Assembly: GCA_045576175.1 (NCBI GenBank)
Contig: JAZNFW010000085.1
Location: 1-11,254, forward strand
Source: RGIG8748 sp045576175
GTDB lineage: Bacteria; Bacillota; Clostridia; UMGS1810
Length of the DNA: 11,254 bases
Direction of reading: 5' to 3'
Shown in pieces: positions 6,655 through 11,254 of the stretch (within the stretch, counting starts at the first letter, position 1; each line of letters begins with the position of its first letter). The translations under genes were made by a program, and so were the position numbers. Under the pieces are notes generated by a model. It was not told the origin of the DNA and ran no database searches. It was given only the letters and a program-made list of their open reading frames with translations.

Positions 6655-7182
6655 TTATTCAGTTTTGATATAATCCTTAAGACCGGCAAAAGTTTTCTCG
6701 CCAATTCCGCGAACGTTTCTTATTTCGGAAATGTCCGAAAACTTGCCATTGTTAATTCGATAATCTATAATTCTCTGTGCCAGAAGCTCTCCTACTCCGG
6801 GGATTAACATAAGGGAGCTCTTATCTGCGGTATTTATGTTTATTACCGGAACAACACTTGGAATACTGTTATCATCAAGGCTTGGAATATTTATTGTGGT
6901 AGCATCCATTACAAGTGCATCAAGGTCGATATATTCGATATCGGCATTTATAGTTATACCGCCGGCTGTGTAGATTACCTCGCAAACTCTTGCTCCCTTT
7001 TTAACAGAGTAGTCGCCGGGCTTTCTTACCTCGCCTGTAACACTTACTCTTATCCTCTCGGCTGCATCGGGCTCGGATATGTGTACAGATACCGGTGAGT
7101 GCTGTCTGTTTACCAAGTGACCGATGAGAGCCAGAGACAATATTAGGATAAGAATAATTATAATTTTTTCTGCTTTTTCCAT
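6655..7182 (-). CDS. comEA: ComEA-like DNA-binding protein (competence family)
   Basis: Encodes 175 residues. An N-terminal membrane anchor (about 7-26, strings of I and L) precedes an SLBB-type domain (about 43-100, beginning RVSVTGEVRKPGDY). The C-terminal helix-hairpin-helix domain (113-175) contains ININTADKSSLMLIPGVG and the second hairpin RGIGEKTF. This is the Firmicute ComEA architecture: an outer-surface double-stranded DNA receptor that delivers DNA to the ComEC channel during transformation. The ATG overlaps the rpoD stop by one base (TAATG), so translation is probably coupled. In Bacillus comEA sits with comEB and comEC, but here neither partner is adjacent. Function in uptake therefore depends on ComEC elsewhere in the genome; HhH/SLBB proteins of unknown role are an alternative. 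Confidence 0.88.
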   Translation of the reverse strand: MEKAEKIIIILILILSLALIGHLVNRQHSPVSVHISEPDAAERIRVSVTGEVRKPGDYSVKKGARVCEVIYTAGGITINADIEYIDLDALVMDATTINIPSLDDNSIPSVVPVININTADKSSLMLIPGVGELLAQRIIDYRINNGKFSDISEIRNVRGIGEKTFAGLKDYIKTE

Positions 7183-8270
7183 TATTCCAAATAATCCTTA
7201 AGCTTCTTGCTGCGGCTGGGATGTCTTAGCTTTCTGAGTGCCTTTGCCTCTATCTGTCTAATACGCTCTCTTGTAACATTGAACTCCTTACCTACCTCTT
7301 CGAGAGTGCGGCTTCTTCCGTCGTCCAAACCGAAACGAAGTTTTAGTACCTTTGCCTCTCTGGGTGTTAATGTATCGAGCACAGATATAAGCTGCTCTTT
7401 AAGAAGAGTAAATGCTGCCATTTCAGACGGTGCGGGTGCGTCGCTGTCGGGTATGAAATCGCCCAGAATGCTGTCCTCTTCCTCGCCTATGGGAGTTTCC
7501 AGAGACACAGGCTCCTGTGCTATCTTCATAATCTCACGCACTCTCTCTTTACTCATGTTCATTTCCTTGGCAATTTCATCAACATGAGGCTCTCTGCCCA
7601 GCTCCTGCAAAAGCTGTCTGGAAACTCGGATGAGCTTGTTGATTGTTTCTACCATATGAACGGGAATTCTTATTGTTCTTGCCTGGTCGGCTATTGCTCT
7701 GGTTATTGCTTGTCTTATCCACCAGGTTGCATAGGTACTGAATTTGTAGCCCTTGGTGTAGTCGAACTTTTCTACCGCTTTTATAAGACCTAAGTTACCC
7801 TCCTGAATAAGATCCAAAAAGAGCATTCCTCTGCCCACATATCTTTTTGCTATACTTACAACGAGTCTGAGGTTAGCCTCTGCAAGCTTTTTCTTTGCAT
7901 CCTCATCGCCCTCGTGCATACGCTCTGCATAGTAAACCTCCTCCTCTGCAGAAAGAAGCGGAACCTTGCCTATGTCCTTTAGATACATACGCACAGGGTC
8001 ATCAAGACCTATGCCCTCAGGCACGGAAATGTCTATTTCCTCCTCCGAAGTCTGGATTTCCTGAAGCTCCTTTTCCATATCCTTTACAAGCTCTATGCCC
8101 ATAGCCTCCAGGCTCTCGTAGAACTTATCGATATCTTTTACATCGATTTCGAATTCGCTAAGTGCTTCCTCTATCTCCTTAAAGGATAATACACCGTTCT
8201 TCTTTCCAAGCTCTACCAGTTCCAGCATCGCGGTTTTCTTATCGTTTATAGTCTTTTCTTTTATACCCAC
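7182..8270 (-). CDS. rpoD: Housekeeping RNA polymerase sigma factor (RpoD/SigA)
   Basis: Encodes 362 residues, close to Bacillus SigA, and directs RNA polymerase to TTGACA/TATAAT promoters such as those in this window. Regions in order are a short 1.1 (1-80), 1.2 (about 89-122, DPVRMYLKDIG), 2.1-2.4 (132-203, with NLRLVVSIAKRY, DLIQEGNLGLIKAVEKFD and the -10-reading STYATWWIRQAITRA), 3 (204-285) and 4 (288-352, with LRFGLDDGRSRTLEEVG and the helix-turn-helix VTRERIRQIEAKALRKLRHP). The start is GTG at 8270, with AAAGGAG 7 bases upstream. The region 2.4 and 4.2 motifs and the dnaG-rpoD gene order make it the primary, not an alternative, sigma factor. It follows dnaG by 45 bases. Confidence 0.97.
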   Translation of the reverse strand: MGIKEKTINDKKTAMLELVELGKKNGVLSFKEIEEALSEFEIDVKDIDKFYESLEAMGIELVKDMEKELQEIQTSEEEIDISVPEGIGLDDPVRMYLKDIGKVPLLSAEEEVYYAERMHEGDEDAKKKLAEANLRLVVSIAKRYVGRGMLFLDLIQEGNLGLIKAVEKFDYTKGYKFSTYATWWIRQAITRAIADQARTIRIPVHMVETINKLIRVSRQLLQELGREPHVDEIAKEMNMSKERVREIMKIAQEPVSLETPIGEEEDSILGDFIPDSDAPAPSEMAAFTLLKEQLISVLDTLTPREAKVLKLRFGLDDGRSRTLEEVGKEFNVTRERIRQIEAKALRKLRHPSRSKKLKDYLE

Positions 8271-8315
8271 ACTAATGCTCCTTTCCCTAACAAAACATCT
8301 TGTGTCTGCAAGGCA

Positions 8316-10073
8316 TCATTGGTTTTTGATAATTTGGTTTAATACTTCGATCTTGTCCGGATTGTCTCCACTAAGTTGACTTAATATGTTCTTTCTACTG
8401 CTTCTCTCGCGAATGACCTTGTAGTAGTCGTCAAACGCCTTTAAGTCATCATCGCTCTTGTTGTCGAGCGAAAGAATGAGCGAAATTTCTTTTATGTCTT
8501 CTTCCTCGGTGAAAAGGTCTATGATGTGAGAAGCCGTTATATTTTTGTCTATATCATAAAAAGCAAGTATATAGCTAAGAAGCTTTTTATGCACCTGTTT
8601 TTCAAAAATTTCAGGGCTTATTTTGTCCTTACGGCTCTTATACACTCCCCTGTTTGATATAATGAGAGCGAGCATCTGTTGCCTCGTCCTCTCAAGCACA
8701 GCATCGGACGAAAACGGAATTTTCCGCTGTGCTATCATAGTAACATCGGGCGTGTCATCGCTTTTTGGAGAGTTTGTTGTGCTTACTGCCTTTACAACTC
8801 CGAGCTGTGAGTAGATTGCCGTATGAGAAACCTTTGTCCTCTTAGACAGCTCTACCACATACACATCCAGTTCCACCGGGTTTTTTATAAGATGCATATA
8901 ATCGAGCATACTGCCTACAAATGACACCTTCTGGGAATTTTGGGTTACATCATATTCTTCCTCCAAAGTGTCCATTAAATACATCATATCCGATTTTCTC
9001 TTTTGGATGCAATTATTAAATCGCGTGACTCCGTAGGCTTTTATATATTCATCGGGGTCTTTTTCGTCTTTTAGATTGAGGACGGATATTGTTATGTCGT
9101 GCTCCCTTAAAATCCTGATTGCCTTATTGGTTGCATTTCTGCCCGCCTTGTCGCTATCATAACATATTACAACCTCTTTGAATTCTGAGGCTAGAATCTT
9201 TGCCTGAGACTCAGTTAGTGCTGTACCCAATGTGGCAACGGTATTTGTATATCCGTTTTTGGCAAGTGCAATTACATCCATATATCCTTCCACAAGGATT
9301 ACAAAGTCCTTGCCCGAGCGTCTTGCCACATTCAAAAAATAAAGATTGCGGCTTTTGTTAAACACAACTGTATCGGGAGAATTGAGATATTTGGGTTTAA
9401 TATCTCCAAGTGCCCTGCCTCCGAAACCTATTACACGGTTTCGTGTGTCAAATATGGGAAACATTATCCTGTTTCTGTAGAAATCATAGTATTTTCCGCT
9501 TTCGCCGGATTTGATTAGTCCCGCCTTTAAAATGAGACTCTCCTCGTAGCCCTTGCTCTTTAGATAATCAAAAAGATTTCCCCAGCTGTCTTTGGCAAAG
9601 CCAAGATAAAAGTTTCTGGCATCCATACCGGTGAGCTGTCTCTTCTTTAGGTATTCGACTGCACTTTTGCCTTGTTTGAGGTTTTCGTAAAAAAAGTCTG
9701 CCGCCGCTTTATTTATCTCATAGATGCTCTCTTTTTCCTTGGCGATGACGGCATGTCTGGCAGTTTCCTTTTCGTTTGGCTTGGGCAGGGTGATATTTGC
9801 CCTCTCTGCCAGTTTTTCTACTGCCTCTACAAAAGACATATTTTCAATTTTCATCATAAAGTGGATAACATTTCCGCCTTCTCCGCAACCAAAACAATGG
9901 AATATACCCTTTTGGGGTGATACAGAAAACGAAGGCGTCTTCTCATTGTGAAAAGGACACAGTCCTACATATGAGCTTCCCGCCTTCTTAAGATGTACAT
10001 ATTGAGAAATAACGTCGCGGATATCGTTTTTGTCTGCCACTTCGCGTATTAAATATTCAGGATATAAAGGCAT
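8316..10073 (-). CDS. dnaG: DNA primase
   Basis: Encodes 585 residues from the ATG at 10073, chosen because AGGAGG lies 6 bases upstream; an in-frame ATG at 10079 abuts that site. Primase makes the short RNA primers for replication and works with the replicative helicase. The N-terminal CHC2 zinc-binding domain has C39, H42, C60 and C63 (LCPFHNEKTPSFSVSP then FHCFGCGEGG). The RNA polymerase core follows, with FGGRAL and the TOPRIM domain carrying E262 in VILVEGYMDV and D306/D308 in YDSDKAGRNA. The last 140 or so residues are poorly conserved, as expected for the helicase-binding region. It lies 46 bases after dgt and 45 before rpoD, in the dnaG-rpoD macromolecular-synthesis arrangement. Confidence 0.97.
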   Translation of the reverse strand: MPLYPEYLIREVADKNDIRDVISQYVHLKKAGSSYVGLCPFHNEKTPSFSVSPQKGIFHCFGCGEGGNVIHFMMKIENMSFVEAVEKLAERANITLPKPNEKETARHAVIAKEKESIYEINKAAADFFYENLKQGKSAVEYLKKRQLTGMDARNFYLGFAKDSWGNLFDYLKSKGYEESLILKAGLIKSGESGKYYDFYRNRIMFPIFDTRNRVIGFGGRALGDIKPKYLNSPDTVVFNKSRNLYFLNVARRSGKDFVILVEGYMDVIALAKNGYTNTVATLGTALTESQAKILASEFKEVVICYDSDKAGRNATNKAIRILREHDITISVLNLKDEKDPDEYIKAYGVTRFNNCIQKRKSDMMYLMDTLEEEYDVTQNSQKVSFVGSMLDYMHLIKNPVELDVYVVELSKRTKVSHTAIYSQLGVVKAVSTTNSPKSDDTPDVTMIAQRKIPFSSDAVLERTRQQMLALIISNRGVYKSRKDKISPEIFEKQVHKKLLSYILAFYDIDKNITASHIIDLFTEEEDIKEISLILSLDNKSDDDLKAFDDYYKVIRERSSRKNILSQLSGDNPDKIEVLNQIIKNQ

Positions 10074-10119
10074 AATCATCCTCCTATATATCCATTTCGA
10101 CAAAAATCAAAAAATCCCT

Positions 10120-11115
10120 TTAAAATTTTGGACTTGGCATAAACAATTCGCCAAACAATTTTATACAATAATTATCCGTCATACAGGAAATGTAATCGCA
10201 CACTACGGTATCTGTATCCCAATCGGCCAGAAGCCTCTTAAACTCCGAAGGAAGCTTGGCTGGATTGGAGTAGAAATGCTTGTATATTTTTTCTATAACC
10301 ATATAGGGCTGATAGTCCTTTACTGCAAGCTTTTCGTACACCTCGGTAAACATAAATTGCCTTAATTCAAGCATATCTTTTTCCACTTGCGGTGTCATAG
10401 AAACATAGCCGTTTTTCATACTCTGTGTTACTATGTCATTTATAAGAACATTTATTCTTTGTGAGTGTGTTCCTCCAAGAGTATAAATGAGTGCAGGCGG
10501 AAGGTCTGCCTTGGTTATGACACCCGCCCTTAAGGCATCGTCTATATCGTGATTTATATATGCAAATCGGTCTGCATACTTTATAACTTCACCCTCCATT
10601 GTGTAAGCCTCACCGGAGCCGGAGTGATTTAATATCCCGTCTCTAACCTCGTCGGTAAGGTTCATACCTTTGCCGTCTTTTTCCAGAACATCCACTACTC
10701 TTAAGCTCTGCTCACTGTGTCTAAAGCCATTTGGATTTATGGCATCGAGCGCTCTCTCGCCGGAATGCCCAAAGGGTGTGTGTCCCAAATCGTGTCCCAG
10801 TGCTATGGCTTCGGCAAGGTCCTCATTAAGACGCAAGGCTCTGCAGATAGTACGCCCTATTTGCGAAACCTCGAGAGTGTGTGTAAGGCGGGTGCGGAAA
10901 TGGTCGTTGTCCGCCATTATAAACACCTGTGTCTTGTGCTTTAACCTGCGGAATGCCTTGGAGTGTATAATTCTGTCCCTGTCACGGCAAAAATCCGTAC
11001 GAAGCTCACATTTTTCTTCAAAAACCTGCCTTCCTCTGCTCTCCGAGGACTTGCAGGCATACGGTGCCAAAAACTCCTTCTCGTTTTTTTCGTACTGTTC
11101 TCTTATAGATAACAT
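10120..11115 (-). CDS. dgt: Deoxyguanosinetriphosphate triphosphohydrolase-like protein (HD domain)
   Basis: Encodes 331 residues from the ATG at 11115, which has AAGGAG 8 bases upstream. The frame is open back to a TTG at 11154, but that TTG is part of the -35 box. HD-superfamily dNTPases remove triphosphate from dGTP or other dNTPs and help set the nucleotide pool. Visible motifs are RDRIIHSKAFRRLKHKTQVF (47-66), RTRLTHTLEV with H79, the HD pair H108-D109 in GHDLGHTPFGHSGE, and the later metal-site segment ADRFAYINHDIDDA (181-194). The length and motifs fit the shorter Firmicute class annotated as dGTPase-like, whose real dNTP specificity varies. It heads the dgt-dnaG-rpoD block common in Clostridia. 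Confidence 0.93.
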   Translation of the reverse strand: MLSIREQYEKNEKEFLAPYACKSSESRGRQVFEEKCELRTDFCRDRDRIIHSKAFRRLKHKTQVFIMADNDHFRTRLTHTLEVSQIGRTICRALRLNEDLAEAIALGHDLGHTPFGHSGERALDAINPNGFRHSEQSLRVVDVLEKDGKGMNLTDEVRDGILNHSGSGEAYTMEGEVIKYADRFAYINHDIDDALRAGVITKADLPPALIYTLGGTHSQRINVLINDIVTQSMKNGYVSMTPQVEKDMLELRQFMFTEVYEKLAVKDYQPYMVIEKIYKHFYSNPAKLPSEFKRLLADWDTDTVVCDYISCMTDNYCIKLFGELFMPSPKF

Positions 11116-11125
11116 ATGCTCACTC

Positions 11126-11154
11126 CTTATAACCCAAAATAAAGCTCGTGTCAA
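11126..11154 (-). promoter_or_regulatory. Probable sigma-A promoter of the dgt-dnaG-rpoD operon, overlapping the dgt ribosome binding site
   Basis: On the minus strand, TTGACA (11154-11149, perfect) is followed after exactly 17 bases by TATAAG (11131-11126, five of six consensus). The last bases of the -10 box are also the first bases of the dgt Shine-Dalgarno AAGGAG. With normal initiation 6-7 bases beyond the -10, the mRNA would begin near 11119-11118, only 3-4 bases before the dgt ATG and without its Shine-Dalgarno. The match is strong, but use of this promoter is unproven. Confidence 0.65.
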
Positions 11155-11162
11155 GACAGGAA

Positions 11163-11179
11163 CAAAAAATTATTTTTTG
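11163..11179. repeat. Perfect 17-bp A/T palindrome centred on a stop codon upstream of dgt
   Basis: The arms CAAAAAAT and ATTTTTTG are perfectly complementary about a single central base at 11171, and the TAA of the upstream gene (11172-11170) lies at the centre. It ends 8 bases before the -35 box of the dgt promoter. The stem has one G-C pair, too weak for a classic intrinsic terminator, though its U-tract might contribute to one. The phased A- and T-tracts could instead act as an UP element or DNA bend. Confidence 0.5.
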
Positions 11180-11254
11180 AATTTATTTATCCATTCTAAA
11201 ATCTCGTCATATTTCATATCGCCCGAAGCAACCGATAAACCAAAATCTACAACC
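11170..11254 (-). CDS. C-terminal end of an unidentified protein (partial)
   Basis: An open frame enters from the right edge and ends at TAA (11172-11170). It encodes 27 residues that read like a real protein end: VVDFGLSVASGDMKYDEI followed by LEWINKFKK. The amphipathic, charged helix at the end, the absence of stops and the position directly upstream of dgt on the same strand support a genuine gene. The other two frames on this strand contain early stops or look unnatural. I do not recognise the family from so short a piece. The gap to dgt is 54 bases and contains the dgt promoter. Confidence 0.6.
   Translation of the reverse strand, partial: VVDFGLSVASGDMKYDEILEWINKFKK

Noticed and set aside
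8271..8315. Possible promoter between dnaG and rpoD
   Set aside because: Only a TTGCAG-like -35 is present and no -10 at suitable spacing. Any separate rpoD promoter would have to lie inside dnaG.

Overview
The window is a stretch of bacterial chromosome, most likely from an anaerobic member of the Clostridia (Firmicutes). The evidence is the gene order pta-ackA-yceD(DUF177)-rpmF, the dgt-dnaG-rpoD block typical of Clostridia, a GerMN-domain lipoprotein, strong AGGAGG-type ribosome binding sites and sigma-A type promoters. This is inferred from protein families and gene order, and the genus cannot be named from sequence alone. Every convincing gene lies on the minus strand, so transcription runs from high to low coordinates. 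There are no tRNA, rRNA, CRISPR or insertion elements, and no gene-free stretch over 100 bases.

In the direction of transcription, the window opens with the last 27 codons of an unidentified gene (11170-11254). A promoter-like sequence at 11126-11154 follows, then a tightly packed run of nine genes. These are dgt (dNTP triphosphohydrolase), dnaG (primase), rpoD (housekeeping sigma factor), a comEA-like DNA receptor, an OmpR-family response regulator, its sensor kinase, a GerMN lipoprotein, murI (glutamate racemase) and a LOG-family nucleotide phosphoribohydrolase. Gaps range from a 1-base overlap to 46 bases, and no intrinsic terminator is visible, so this is probably one long operon. It joins replication and transcription initiation genes to an envelope-sensing and peptidoglycan-precursor module.

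Two smaller units follow. The first is pta-ackA, the acetyl-CoA to acetate pathway that yields ATP, with a weak promoter and two dyads in its 85-base leader. The second is yceD-rpmF (DUF177 protein and ribosomal protein L32), driven by a perfect TTGACA-N17-TATAAT promoter. rpmF is cut by the window edge after six codons.

Most of the window is ordinary core genome, and I found no clear new defence or mobile system. The points most worth a second look are: (1) a sensor kinase gene with no well-placed ATG, GTG or TTG start; (2) the response regulator - kinase - GerMN lipoprotein order, which resembles actinobacterial MtrA-MtrB-LpqB; (3) a promoter for dgt whose -10 box overlaps the Shine-Dalgarno, implying a nearly leaderless mRNA; and (4) palindromes at the dgt and pta promoters. 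Several genes have 5' extensions of the open frame that I trimmed on ribosome-binding-site evidence.
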